From Margaritispora aquatica (taxonomy: Eukaryota; Ascomycota; Leotiomycetes; Helotiales; Discinellaceae), in assembly GCA_007644065.1 (NCBI GenBank), contig VJWN01000021.1, forward strand, positions 14,271 through 78,270: DNA of 64,000 bases, given 5' to 3'. The notes under the pieces are model-generated. The model was not told the DNA's origin, searched no databases, and was given only the letters and a program-made list of their open reading frames with translations. This document shows, piece by piece, positions 22,092 to 32,805 of this stretch (positions within the stretch are counted from its first letter, which is position 1; every line of letters starts with the position of its first letter). Position numbers and translations under genes: made by a program.

Positions 22092-22880
22092 TCAACATAA
22101 CAGTTGGTACTCAGTCATATGCTCTTCCACGAACCTCCTGATGTCGCTATTCCCTAAGAACGTATAAACCGCTGGTATTGTAGATCCGCAAGCATATCCA
22201 GACCTCACCGTGCCCAAGATGGAACCAGTATCGAAGTCAAGTAGCGGCCCTCCACTGTCTCCCGAACAACTTCCTACGCCCATATGCCCACCAGCACATA
22301 TCATTTGTGCTGTAATATTTCCGCATTTATTGCAGCCTGGCATCTTGTATGTTTTGTCGCAGATATCTTGGTCTACTATTGCAACATTCGCAGCTTTCAA
22401 ACTGATTGACTGGTGCAAACCCTTCCAGAATGATCTTCTCAGCCCCCAGCCTACCGTAGTCGCGACAGTGCCAGCTATTGGACGTGATTCGGGACACAAT
22501 TTTCCCGGTGAGATGTGTGATGAATATTGGAGTGGACTTGCCAATCTCATAGTCGCAACATCGTACCCAAAGGCCGTCGAATTAAAACTTTGATGCGTGT
22601 GGCTCTCTGCCACGCGAAAGCGAGGACCACCTTTGTTGTATATGCTACTTCCAGCCCTGATCCATGGAGTTGGTATAGTAGCAACACAATGAGCGGCAGT
22701 GAGAATCGTGTTAGAATTAAGAATTGATCCTCCACAGAAATGATGGCCGTCCTCGGTTTGAAGCGACACCATGTATGGGTAATCTCGGATGTCTACTGAG
22801 TGTCCGCCAAGCACTGTTTTGTCGGCTAAAACTTTGCTTGCACAAGATATGATGATGGTGAAAAGCAGAGGCAGATTCAT
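22092..22880 (-). CDS. secreted S1A (chymotrypsin-fold) serine protease, apparently active
   Basis: Single exon, 262 residues from MNLPLLF; the ATG 11 codons upstream would put residues in front of the signal peptide. Signal peptide about 1-19, then the activation-type start VLGGHSVDIRDYPY. The triad is complete: TAAHC with His64, GYDVATMRL for Asp, and GSCSGDSGGPLL for Ser. Cysteines flank His and Ser as usual. The position equal to chymotrypsin 189 is Gly, so trypsin-like Arg/Lys preference is not predicted. Secreted S1A proteases in fungi mostly occur in plant and insect associates. It is divergent from a second intact paralogue at 23832 with 950 bp between. Confidence 0.9.
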   Translation of the reverse strand: MNLPLLFTIIISCASKVLADKTVLGGHSVDIRDYPYMVSLQTEDGHHFCGGSILNSNTILTAAHCVATIPTPWIRAGSSIYNKGGPRFRVAESHTHQSFNSTAFGYDVATMRLASPLQYSSHISPGKLCPESRPIAGTVATTVGWGLRRSFWKGLHQSISLKAANVAIVDQDICDKTYKMPGCNKCGNITAQMICAGGHMGVGSCSGDSGGPLLDFDTGSILGTVRSGYACGSTIPAVYTFLGNSDIRRFVEEHMTEYQLLC

Positions 22881-23831
22881 CTTCAAATGTTTAGATGTTA
22901 TATTATAGATCATGGACCTGGATTGGAAGTTTTCTGGTTCGACTATGGTGAGAAATTTTTTAAGTTAGTGAAAGTGTGGATGATTTATACCTATGGCGAG
23001 AGTGGGGATTTCTGGTTTATATTATCAGCGTGTCAATTTAGCGACTTGGCTGAGGGTAAGTTAAATTCTGGTGTCAACACTTCTCAGGACCAGACAGTTG
23101 TTTCGTATTCTTTGCTGGTAGCTCCTAGGTTTAGTAATTTGTGGTCGAAACAACTAGATGCCAATCAGCGTGGTTGGAAATTTGATGCACTGAGAAGTGG
23201 TGATGTCAAATCTAAATCAACGTCACTCATTTTATCTTGATGGTATAACTTAGGGTACGGATATGGGATCGTATCTGTATCAAAGTCAGCAGAATAAGAC
23301 AGCCTGCATTATTTCTACTACCTGAGGCACACAAACGAATCCAGATTAGGGAGTTCACGAAAAAAGAATGAGGGTGATGACAGCATTGCATATTGTTAGT
23401 AAAGTAGCTTGTTAATGGAGCTGCAAGGCAGCCAACCAAAGTCGACTGATTCAAAGCCCTACCCTAGCTAGTACTAGAGGGAAAACTGCCCCAACTATTT
23501 TATTTCTTTTAATTTCTAATTTTAATGACATTTGAGGACATTCCGAAGCGTATTCCCTGCGTCCTATCCATTTACATATCCCGTCACGGAAATAACTTGG
23601 GTGACCCAGCGCAAGACCGCTATCCGATCTTGACATGACATAGATTAAAGCGGAATCAAAGAAATTCAAAAAGTGATGTACCGAGGGGCAATGTGGTCAC
23701 TGCTGACAGGACAAGCTATGTAGATGAGTTGACCGTCAAAGTATTTGAACTCGATCCGCAAACTTTTTCAACCGCAACTCTTGACACCTCCTCATCATAC
23801 CATTTACATCTAAATCGTACTTAATTTGAGG
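22881..23831. promoter_or_regulatory. shared upstream region of the divergent protease pair
   Basis: About 950 bp between two head-to-head paralogous protease genes; it should contain both promoters. No specific motif is assigned. Confidence 0.45.
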
Positions 23832-24611
23832 ATGATTTTCTTGACATTTCTTCTCCTGACCTTGCAATTCGAAGCGGGCAGGTCTCATGAGAACATACTT
23901 GGCGGTACAGATGTTGATGTTAAATCATTTCCATTCGTGGCTACCCTGATCACTTTCGATGGTGTTTGCACTAGTACAATTGTTGACTCGACCACCGTCA
24001 TCACGGCGGCACATTGTCTAAGGGACTCTTACGTCGGAGATCTTGCGATCAGAGTAGGCAGCAACCACATAGAAATAGGAGGTCAGGTCCACCGTATTCG
24101 CAAAGCTATCATCCATCCACTTTACAAGTTGCAACATCATGATTACGATGTAGGCGTTATGAAGCTCCACCATCCGTTGCAGTTCTCTACTTCGGTCAAC
24201 AAAGCCAAATTCAAAACCATACCTTCACTTCCAAATGAGGGCACATGGGTTACTACATTGGGGTGGAGCCCCTTTACTCTGGAGACAATAGATGATCAGC
24301 GCCCTGAGCCAGTAAACCTTCAGGCTGTCACCCTGCCTACTATAAGTCGGACCAAATGTCAACGATCCTATGGACCTCTTTCCGTATATCCTCTAGTTAT
24401 CACGAAACGTATGATATGTGCTATCAGTGCTGAGGTGGGATATGGACCATGTCATGGTGATAGTGGTGGACCACTTATCGATACCGCAACAAACGCGCTT
24501 CTGGGTTTGACAAGCTGGGGAATAGGTTGCGGAAGTGGAAAATTTGCAGATGTGTACACATGGCTAGGAGATCCAGAGATATGGGACTTCATTCAAAGTC
24601 ATCGGGATTAA
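23832..24611 (+). CDS. secreted S1A serine protease, brachyurin-like pocket
   Basis: Single exon, 259 residues from the ATG at 23832 (an in-frame TTG lies two codons upstream). Signal peptide MIFLTFLLLTLQFEAGRS, then ILGGTDVDVKSFPF as the mature start. Triad complete: TAAHC, HDYDVGVMKL, and GPCHGDSGGPL. By eye alignment position 189 is Gly and position 226 is Asp (FADVYTWLG). That is the arrangement known from crab collagenase (brachyurin), which gives a broad specificity rather than strict trypsin cleavage. The specificity statement is inference from two positions. It is a paralogue of the genes at 22092, 32035 and 46084. Confidence 0.9.
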   Translation: MIFLTFLLLTLQFEAGRSHENILGGTDVDVKSFPFVATLITFDGVCTSTIVDSTTVITAAHCLRDSYVGDLAIRVGSNHIEIGGQVHRIRKAIIHPLYKLQHHDYDVGVMKLHHPLQFSTSVNKAKFKTIPSLPNEGTWVTTLGWSPFTLETIDDQRPEPVNLQAVTLPTISRTKCQRSYGPLSVYPLVITKRMICAISAEVGYGPCHGDSGGPLIDTATNALLGLTSWGIGCGSGKFADVYTWLGDPEIWDFIQSHRD

Positions 24612-25828
24612 GTGTTATTCAAGGGAAAACTATCGATACCTCGGAAGGAGAAGATATTGGACATATGAGCCAGTGTCAGGTATTTTGCATGGTGTAGATA
24701 TGGAAACAACCATGGCGGTGGTGTGTTCGAAGTCAAGGGAGGTGTTGACCCCATTAGCCGATTGTTGGTTGAGCAATAGAACTTCAGACAAAGAGATTCT
24801 CTCGCTCCTCATACGATTTCTCGCAATTTGGATAGCACGAGCCAGACTTATAAAGAATAGAGAAAGGTTTCCAATGATTTCATGTCAGTCAACGCCAAGA
24901 ACCATGTTCTTTGACGAAAGTGAACCACCAGACCAAAAAAAGATAACGGAGAGTTCAACTGCCCTTCCCCACCATCCATTCAACAATACCGATTTAGATA
25001 AACCGACCTTCTTTTCTTCTTCACGGCATCTTATCTCCACCGCATGACCTCAACTGTGTTGAGAACAAAATAATGGCGTCATTGAGGTAGTGTCCATAAA
25101 TTGAGGGGGAGTCTCGGCTAATGGACCACTAGCGGCAGACTACGGAAAAGGCAGATTAACTAATTCCTAGAACTTTGACTACCCGAGCTATTTCGGAACT
25201 TTTGGGATGATAAAAGAATGAGGGGAAGCTGTGATATATTGAGAAGCTTGATACGACATACCAAGAAACTACCCGCTCACTTACTCATGTTTCAGCGCTT
25301 TTTCCTCGCTTATTTCTTGGGAGCAAGACATCGAGTGTCAAAACCTCAGTTAGCGAATCACTTAAACTCTTGGTGACCTTTATTTCTTGTGGATGTCAAT
25401 TTTGTGAATCATCTGGGCTCATTAAGATGACCCCAACTAATTTTCGACTCTGAATCATAGTCTCGAACTCTATCCAATCCCATTATTCTCTTAGAAATTT
25501 GCAGAGTATTTTGTGGAGTGGTTGAGATCTGATTTGGTTAATGTCAACATACATAGAGGCGTGACGAGCAGAGAAGCATGCTCGAAAATGAACTGGACTG
25601 GGTTCAACTATGAAATGACGGGATATCGATGCTGAGGACTGCCGAACTTGCAGCGAAGATCATGCATCTATGGTAATCCACAGATCTCATTGAAGTAACA
25701 TCCTCGCCAAACACCATTTTGTAAGCCAGTCTCCCATACTCCTTAACACTACCAAGCAGTTGAGGTGCGATAACATTATACGCATTTCACCGCTCAATTC
25801 AGGGCCCCACTGCAGATAGTGCAACACC
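24612..25828. other. intergenic, nothing recognised
   Basis: 1.2 kb, AT-rich, with no supportable ORF. It separates an active protease from a decayed gene. Confidence 0.35.
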
Positions 25829-28010
25829 TCACTTTTCGACGTGAAGTAGTCTTACGAAAGGTGCTTGGCTTCCTTTGATTACGAATCCAGCAGCTTCAAC
25901 GGAAGAGGGAGTCATGTCGATAACTTTCAAAGCATTGCAGCGCTCTTTATAAATTTCAAGTAAGCCCACGTATTGCTTTTGCAGGATCAATCGCCCCACT
26001 CCAATTGCGGGTTTTTTAAATGTTTGACTGATGGCAGTGAGAAGTCGCTCAGCTTTCGCAGCGTTGAAATTTGCCTCTGCAATGGCCGCCTCAAGGTCTA
26101 TTAATGAGCTCTTTCTCCTTGGCATGAGCTCTTTAGGCATGCTGACCGAATCGGGACAGATCACCCACGTGCAGCGGAAGCCCCAATTCTTCAAGCCCTG
26201 GTACATGTCTTCTTCGTCTCCAGTTAGGATACTGTACCAGAAGGACAGTTCGGTGCCCGGTAGGCATATCACAGGTTGCATAAACAATCTGCATATCGCC
26301 AATGAAGCTGCGTTGCACGTTGCTAGCACATTCGTGGCTGAATGTTGCTGCCAAAAGCCAGACTCCGATAAACACATGCTTGTTGGTGGTTGGGGTGTTA
26401 CTTTCACAAGTGATCGACGTTAGAGGACATCCGAAACATTTGGAAGCGACAATACTGTCGACAAGAAATCTAGATAGGGTGAGCCCGACGGAGGAAAAAT
26501 ATCTCAAAACAAAAACATACGTATCAATAATTAACTTGCCGTCAATTTCTGTAATATCCGTGGCTTCGTAATCGCCAGGATAATGTTTAAGAAATCCCGC
26601 TATTAGCGAAGGATTATGTGCTAGATTTTGTACGAATTTTGTAATAACATAGGTGTGCATACCCAGGGTCATCCGTCTTGTCTGAGTATTTAATCAACAC
26701 AGAAAGGTGTGCTGGGAACGCATTTTGTTCCTCGGAACTTGAAGCATAGCCATACGCAAAAGCCTTCTCACATAACAGAAGATCACCAGCCTCCACATCC
26801 GTAGTAGTGAAAATCCTGGCACCCTTTCCCTGCGAGCACCTAACGACTAAGGTTCCAATGAATGTCGCATGATCCAAATGTGGCGGCCGCAGGTTCAAAG
26901 CTTCTTCCTACTTGAAAATTGTAATTGCCGGTTTCCTGCTCGATTAGCTGTAGCGGTGCACGTTCGAGCTCCTTCAACCAGTCCAAGTCCTTTGCATATC
27001 TACTTCGAAGAGTTTGAAACATTTTGGCTGATTCCGAGAAATTTCTAAGACGGTACATAGCCTGTCCGCTTCTGTAAAGTCCTTTCTCCGAATAGGGTAG
27101 ATGTGTACTGGAGTCTCTCGCATCAGAAAGAGTCTCTTCAAATCGTCGTTCTTTCAAGAACGCTTGAGCTCAATTCAGTAGAATGACGCTTCTTCCGTCG
27201 ATTTTCAAATTCTTTGTCAGCGCTTCTGTATTACTTCACAAAGCAGGAAGGATTAGCAAGAATCGTTTGAATCTTTGAACTTAAACTTAACGCACCTTCT
27301 GATAGCCTCCTGATAATTTGCCTGCCCGCATCACGGTATGCCCAAGAAGCTTCAAATCATTGGCCGTCATCCTCAAATCATCTATTATTTGCTTCCACTT
27401 GTGTTGACACAAGTCGTGTTCAGTGTCGATCCATAGAATATCGCTGATGTGATCCACACGAAGCTCATATGCACCATCAGCCATGACCTTAAAGAACAAT
27501 TCCTTGACGATCAGAATACGATTTCCTCGGTTTTTTTTTTCTTTTTTTTCTTTTTGCAAAATGCCTGCGGCAGGGCACAAGCGTTCTGGGGGTTGCTGGT
27601 GGAGCTGAATCAGAATGGCATCTTCCACCTCATTCTCAACAACATTCGTGACCGCTGTCATTCTGGTCGCAGTAGAGATAGCTCTTGGTGTAAGCTGTTT
27701 ACGTTGATGGTGGAAACAGATCCTTAGTTCACTGGTGTAGATTGGCTCCATTTCCTTGAGTTTCGCCACAGACGGTAGGTGTGGTTTTGGTACGAAGGAT
27801 GTGTTGACAGGCTGCACATTTGATTCATCTGGCTCAGGCTGGAACTTCGAAAACATAATTTCGAGCGCTCATCCCGGGATTTCCGGTCGCCAGGAATTTC
27901 TCCATCACGAGCTGCCGCGACTTTCAGTAGCTTCTTTTGCTTATTGAGCTTAGTAATCCAGTATTTCTCTGGTGATATATCAATTACATTCATCTTGTAA
28001 AACTTCATAT
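25829..28010 (-). pseudogene. decayed TPR plus SET domain (SMYD-like) protein gene
   Basis: Pieces of one fungal TPR/SET protein lie in order on the minus strand but in different frames. The N-terminal part (PEKYWITKLNKQKKLL, then MEPIYTSELRI, then ADGAYELRVDHISDILW) is followed by TPR-like helices (KERRFEETLSDARD), the linker LRPPHLDHATFIG and SET pieces (CFGCPLTS, NVQRSFIGDM, GTELSFWYS). Lesions seen: frame breaks near 27850-27870, 26903-26915, 26665-26690 and 26258-26266, plus an in-frame TGA at 27170-27172 where the family has Arg, as expected from CGA to TGA. The SET core Asn-His-Ser-Cys motif reads SHEC. One intron still has clean borders (about 27228-27297, GTGCGT..ATACAG). A run of T at 27531-27556 encodes a Lys/Glu tract. 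The number of lesions argues against sequencing error. Confidence 0.85.
27531..27556. repeat. T-rich homopolymer tract
   Basis: Three runs of T broken by single C bases, inside the decayed SET gene, where it reads KEKKEKK on the minus strand. Confidence 0.8.
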
Positions 28011-28885
28011 CAAGTTAGGCTTGAGAAGAAAGTTAAGCTTCGATTGAGTGAATTAGAGTTGAGGTAACGCTGGACACTGTGGTATTATTAAGCATTCTTG
28101 GGCCAAGATCAAACCAAGTTTAAAATCAATACAACGATTGATTGTGAGAGAAACGACAAAGATGAGGTTGTGGTATCTGATTGGTAGGTAGAGTATATAT
28201 CAAACAGTAAGAACGCCTTCGAAGCAAACGCATGCTATCACGTGTGACCATGACAGCAATTTGAACCATAGAAATATGCAATAAATTTATCAGCAGGGTC
28301 AAGTAGGCGATGTAAGTCAGTTTACTTACTAAGTACACTGCTCGAGCTCTGTTGATCGAAACCTTATGGTGTACGTAGACTACCTTACATTATGATCTAT
28401 GATGATCGTCGCCATAGCAAATACGAAAAATAAGTCAACCCTACATATGCTTTGACCATTTTCTTACACCTCGCGAATTACGCTCCGCCATCCTCGAGTT
28501 TGCGCAACTAAAAGAAAACATATCAGGAAACAAAATCTCAATGATCAGACTTCTTGCAAGTCTTGCCGTCAAACGACAACTGTGGGGACTTCTGGAGATA
28601 GACTGACCATTTTCTCCTTCAATCTCTACTTCAATCTACATCCGAGAGATCTTTCCATGTTTCCACCTCTCTAAATCGTATTGTTTCATGAGCCAATTTT
28701 CAGTGAGGAGGAAGAGGTTGCATTCTTCGGCAATATGATCCACTACCATGTCAAGCGTCGATATCAGGTCGCCGCATCAGATGTCGATGGAGAGTTAGAG
28801 GTGCCAAGTTGCAAGAATACCATCAACACCGCAGAGTACCTGCTACAATAAGTCTTGTGATCCTTAGATGATTGGGTAGGAAGGA
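28011..28885. other. intergenic, possible coding relic
   Basis: 0.87 kb. On the minus strand around 28640-28790 an open stretch reads protein-like (LDMVVDHIAEECNLFLL), without a start or family that I can name. The rest shows nothing. Confidence 0.25.
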
Positions 28886-29838
28886 TTACGCTGCCGTCGC
28901 TCCCAAAACCTCATATGGCTTAGCTGAGCTAGCATAAGATATCATTGCTAGAAATGCAACAATGAAAGCAGTAATTGTGCTCAGTTTTTGCAATCCAGTC
29001 TTCAAGAACTCTAGAATCCACATGGGAGCAATCAACATAGCTATACCAACACTGATGATGATGACGTCGATGAAGCTGTCAATTCGTCTATCGCTGGAGT
29101 ACGTGACTAGCTGTGAATCATAGACTGGTAATGTTGGTGCTTGTTTATCTCTAAATATACCTAATACTCGAAAAAACTCTGCCCGCTCAAAGAGACGTCG
29201 AAGAGGGGATTTGTCCTTGGGAATGACGCTGAAGAGGTCCCGAGTATGAGAAAGGTAGTTGACCTCGGGTGGGGAAATGGCTGCATTGAGATGATTATGG
29301 TGCCAGTTCTCAAGAGATTTGATATCGTAAAGAGACGGTGCAGGATGCTTCTTTAACGCTGCTTGCTGGAGGATGAACTCATCTAAGTCGTGTTAGCTTT
29401 TTCTTCTGGAAGGTGGCATATCGACATACTGTACTTCATCAACGCATCCCTCAAGTCATCCAATACCACCAGTCTATCTTTTCTATCATCTCTCATTGTA
29501 CCGTTGTTTACGTCTGGTGCGTCCTTTCGACTGCTCTCCCGGTCAATCTGTTGGAGCCGTTCTTCTAATACGGTCACCTGATCTTGCAATCTCAATGCAA
29601 CACGTACACTGATTGTTGAAAATCTTCGAAGAACGAAGAAGTCATTTTCGGTAGATATAAAAGAGCTCAATCCTCTATATCCGATATACTTCCAGGGTTT
29701 GAGGTCGAGCTCTTCTTGTGTGAGGCTCTGTACATCACCTGACCTGGTGGATGTTGATGCTTCAGGTTGTCTTCGATTGTCGGTCTTAGGGTGAATGGCG
29801 CTCAACCACGATCCCTTCGGAAGTTCCCTCGGAGCCAT
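28886..29838 (-). CDS. DUF6594-family membrane protein
   Basis: Two exons (29838-29430, 29382-28886; intron of 47 bp with GTATGT and CTAAC) give 301 residues. The family pattern is clear: GYRGLSSFISTENDFFVLRRF, then RLQDQVTVLEERL, NNGTMRDDRKDR and, across the splice, KYNEFILQQAAL. The second exon carries SLENWHHNHLNAAISPPEVNYL and ends with two hydrophobic segments (FIDVIIISVGIAMLIAPMWI, ITAFIVAFLAMISYA). DUF6594 proteins are abundant in Pezizomycotina, often near HET genes. Their function is not known. The second exon has no ATG of its own and is easily missed. Confidence 0.85.
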
Positions 29839-30127
29839 ATTTGGTAATTCCTAATACGGTACCATACGAGTTGACCTGAAGGCATGAATGTGAGCACCTA
29901 CAGTACCCTATGAGTACCTTATGAGTACCTTATGTTGAACGGAGGACGAAGAAGGAGATGATGTCTCCAGGATTGTCAACATCAGCAGCCCCACAAAAGC
30001 TTTGCCCCAATCTCGCTGTCCATTTGTGAACACTCACACTCACACTCACACTCATGCTCACGCTCTTCGTCTTATTTTATGTCGTATATCTCTCTATGAG
30101 CCACAATTTCCTCCAACAACGGGCGGA
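29839..30127. promoter_or_regulatory. divergent promoter with CACACT repeat
   Basis: Short region between two divergent genes. At 30030-30064 there is a (CACACT)n microsatellite followed by TCATGCTCACGCTC. Just before it, GAGTACCTTAT is repeated in tandem (29910-29930). Confidence 0.6.
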
Positions 30128-30949
30128 ATGAATCCTTTTCGAAGGAAGAATGACTCAGCCTCTCGTGGCCACCCACACCTGAGACAGGGAGACAATGGGA
30201 CAAAATTTCAACCAAACGAAAATTTTCACTCCCCGGGACGATTGTCATACCAGCCATCTTCGTATCAACAAAGTTACACGCCATATCCGGATTCGAATCA
30301 ATTCGTTCATGAGTTGGCAGTTGTCACGCGAAGATCGGACATATATGTTGGTTCAGCCTTGCCTCCACCAGGTCGATATCAAGGAGAGGTCATAAGTGCA
30401 AGCGACTATGACGCATTCAGAGAGAATAACAATTTGACCAGTGCAATTGGATCTTCGGGACTAGCAAGTGACCAGATGTTGGACGCCAATGTGGTGGAAA
30501 CAACTTCAAACGAAAACATCGTTCAGGGTGGAGGTACCGGTGAACCCAAACTGTCATCACTCACTACACAGCCAGTTCGCCAGTCAACTACAAATATCAA
30601 AGATCAAAATCCTCGTTTTGATTCAGATTATGAAATTTCAGCAACTCTGAACAGGCCCTTCCTCTCATCGGAACCTTTCACCATAAGGATGAACCCTGAA
30701 TCAGACCGTGTAAGCCAAAATTGTAGGGTGCATGAGGAATCCGAACCGCCGTTGAGAAAGCCAGCAATTGAAAACCTAAGCACACGACAAGTTCAATTGG
30801 TGTCAACGAACAATACATCGCCATTAGCAAATGCACCAGCTTCTCAATCTACACTTCAGGCTTCTAGTGAGAATGCTGCTATTGAAAGAAAGGCAAAGGG
30901 AATCTCCAAAAGCAGAGCTCCAATGGGCAGAAAATACTGTTGCTTTTGA
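30128..30949 (+). CDS. disordered protein with Cys-Cys-Phe C-terminus
   Basis: Single exon of 273 residues from MNPFRRKND; an upstream in-frame extension through the CACACT repeat is possible but looks like leader. The protein is rich in Ser, Asn, Gln and Pro with no recognisable fold. It ends SRAPMGRKYCCF, a basic stretch followed by two Cys, which would suit lipid attachment at a membrane. It is not a CaaX box, since the Cys are at positions -3 and -2. A second short ORF with a Cys near its end follows at 31289. Function unknown. Confidence 0.55.
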   Translation: MNPFRRKNDSASRGHPHLRQGDNGTKFQPNENFHSPGRLSYQPSSYQQSYTPYPDSNQFVHELAVVTRRSDIYVGSALPPPGRYQGEVISASDYDAFRENNNLTSAIGSSGLASDQMLDANVVETTSNENIVQGGGTGEPKLSSLTTQPVRQSTTNIKDQNPRFDSDYEISATLNRPFLSSEPFTIRMNPESDRVSQNCRVHEESEPPLRKPAIENLSTRQVQLVSTNNTSPLANAPASQSTLQASSENAAIERKAKGISKSRAPMGRKYCCF

Positions 30950-31288
30950 GAGCCTGCTCATGGTGTAGAAACAACTTGTACATTCCTACTCATCTTTCAA
31001 ATTAGAGGGTGTGAAAGTCTCAATCGGTGCCTTCCCCAGGTAGAAGCTGGTACATCTCGTAATTTCCAGATGATTTCACTGGCCGAAGCAGTTCCAGCTT
31101 CCTTATGGTCTTAGTCAAGCCCATTTGCAATACCAAAAGACCATCTCAAATGCATCAACCTTCTGTCAAGAAACACTCAATTTGAATACAATCAAAAACT
31201 CACACGAACCGACCCCACCAAAGCCTGGAGGTAAGCTCTCTTTCATTCGCAATGGCACATTCAAGGCACTGACCCAAGCCATAGCTCC

Positions 31289-31651
31289 ATGGGAATTTTT
31301 GGAGCGCTAGTGTATATGCGTGAGAATGTTCCTGGGCACAACACAGCTGTTCGCGCCCTTTCACTTCCAACATCAACTTCGTCCAGGAAGTCATCAGTGC
31401 GAAACAGCTCTATCCCTACACCAGGATTCGTTATGATTCCAGATTCTCCAAAGACTCCGACAAGGCGCTCTACCTTGGGGGATAGTACGAGAATGCCTCT
31501 GTCAACTTGGGTTGAGCCTCGTAGACGGACAGACTCTGCCACATTCTACAACCGACCAATGGATCCACTCGGAACGTTCGGTACCCCACCAGCAGAGACG
31601 AAGAAGATCAGATGGCAAGATAGACTTCGGCGCATGCTACTCTGTTCATGA
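31289..31651 (+). CDS. small basic Ser/Pro-rich protein, uncertain
   Basis: ORF of 120 residues from MGIFGALVYMREN. It is rich in Ser, Thr, Arg and Pro (SSRKSSVRNSSIPTPGF, SPKTPTRRSTL), with several SP/TP sites, and ends KKIRWQDRLRRMLLCS. The amphipathic basic end with a Cys at -2 resembles the tail of the upstream gene. It may be the last exon of a longer gene, because a GTAAGC donor lies just upstream (31231). No family recognised. Confidence 0.4.
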   Translation: MGIFGALVYMRENVPGHNTAVRALSLPTSTSSRKSSVRNSSIPTPGFVMIPDSPKTPTRRSTLGDSTRMPLSTWVEPRRRTDSATFYNRPMDPLGTFGTPPAETKKIRWQDRLRRMLLCS

Positions 31652-32034
31652 GAGTCATCAATCAACACGAGAGAGCAATAAAGCGATAATACAAATTCCA
31701 GAAGTTGGATTATAGGGTGGTCTCTGTCTACTTCAGGGTGTGGTTCAGAGCGTTTGGATATGCTGTGTGATTCCCGTTAGGGTTGTAAGATTACACTAGA
31801 AGACAACGATACTCCTAGCTTGATTCCACGGTCTTTCCTAGCGTTCTTCTTAATCAATCACCATCATATCTATGATATCACGTCTTTTATTGAGCTCAAG
31901 TTGCAGCTTGAGAATCCACGGCACACTTATCTCGTGTTCATTTCCATCTGTGTTCCTTGGTGAGAACTTGCTCAGCACATTGACAACAGCCAGCTGGAGT
32001 TGCGAATTCAGATCCGGCATCGGATTCTATCATT
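31652..32034. other. intergenic, nothing recognised
   Basis: 383 bp upstream of the dead protease homologue; presumably its promoter. Confidence 0.35.
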
Positions 32035-32805
32035 ATGAATGCATTCTACCTCCTCCTCTTTATCATGACACATTTGATGAAGCCAGCTCTAGCGATCGTT
32101 GGCGGCTCGCCCATCCCGATCACTACGGCGCCATTCATGGCCGCTCTTCAAATCAACAGCAAATTTACATGCGGCGCTGTTATTGTCGGCCCCAAAACAG
32201 TTCTTACGAGTGTCGAATGTGTCTCCGGCTACGACCCTAAAAGAATCACGCTCCGGGTAGGCACGGATCTCATGAACAATGGGGGATTGATCAGAGAGGT
32301 CAACGCTGTACACGTACACCCCAGTTATGACGACCTATGGATCGACTACGACATTGCTGCCCTAAAATTGAAAGAGCCATTGCGCTTCTCTGGCTCCATT
32401 GCCGCTGCAACAATCAGGACGAAACTCCCTTTTTACCCCGGAACTGCGGTTACCTCGATTGGATGGGGTTCAGACAAAGCCGATGGGAGCTTCCCGAAAG
32501 GCTTAAGAGCTAAGACGGAGCGAACCATTCATCCAGTTCTGTGTAGTGACTTTCACGGGAAAGGAACGATTACGGACCGTATGCTGTGTGCTGGTGATTT
32601 GCCACATGGGGTTGGATCAGGAAATTGTAGGGGCGATGTTGGGGGGCCGCTGGTGGAGACGGAGACAAAAGAGTTGGTGGGTATTGTGAGTTTTGGGAGT
32701 AGTTGTGGCAAAGGCCTGTGGCCGGGTGTATTTTCGTGGTTGGGCAATGAGGAAATCATGAAGTTTGTGGAGGGAAGATTGTTGGCGGATGGGAAAGGAA
32801 TTTGA
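32035..32805 (+). CDS. secreted S1A protease homologue lacking catalytic His and Ser
   Basis: Single exon, 256 residues, open throughout. Signal peptide about 1-19 (MNAFYLLLFIMTHLMKPALA), then IVGGSPIPITTAPF, the usual mature start. The His motif TAAHC is replaced by TSVEC (His to Glu) and the Ser motif GDSGGP by GDVGGP (Ser to Val). Asp is kept (IDYDIAALKL). Structural Cys and the C-terminal helix (WLGNEEIMKFVEG) are intact. It therefore cannot act by the serine protease mechanism but should still fold and be secreted. Such homologues in other organisms act as binding proteins, decoys or regulators; a role here is inference. Paralogue of 22092, 23832 and 46084. Confidence 0.9.
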   Translation: MNAFYLLLFIMTHLMKPALAIVGGSPIPITTAPFMAALQINSKFTCGAVIVGPKTVLTSVECVSGYDPKRITLRVGTDLMNNGGLIREVNAVHVHPSYDDLWIDYDIAALKLKEPLRFSGSIAAATIRTKLPFYPGTAVTSIGWGSDKADGSFPKGLRAKTERTIHPVLCSDFHGKGTITDRMLCAGDLPHGVGSGNCRGDVGGPLVETETKELVGIVSFGSSCGKGLWPGVFSWLGNEEIMKFVEGRLLADGKGI

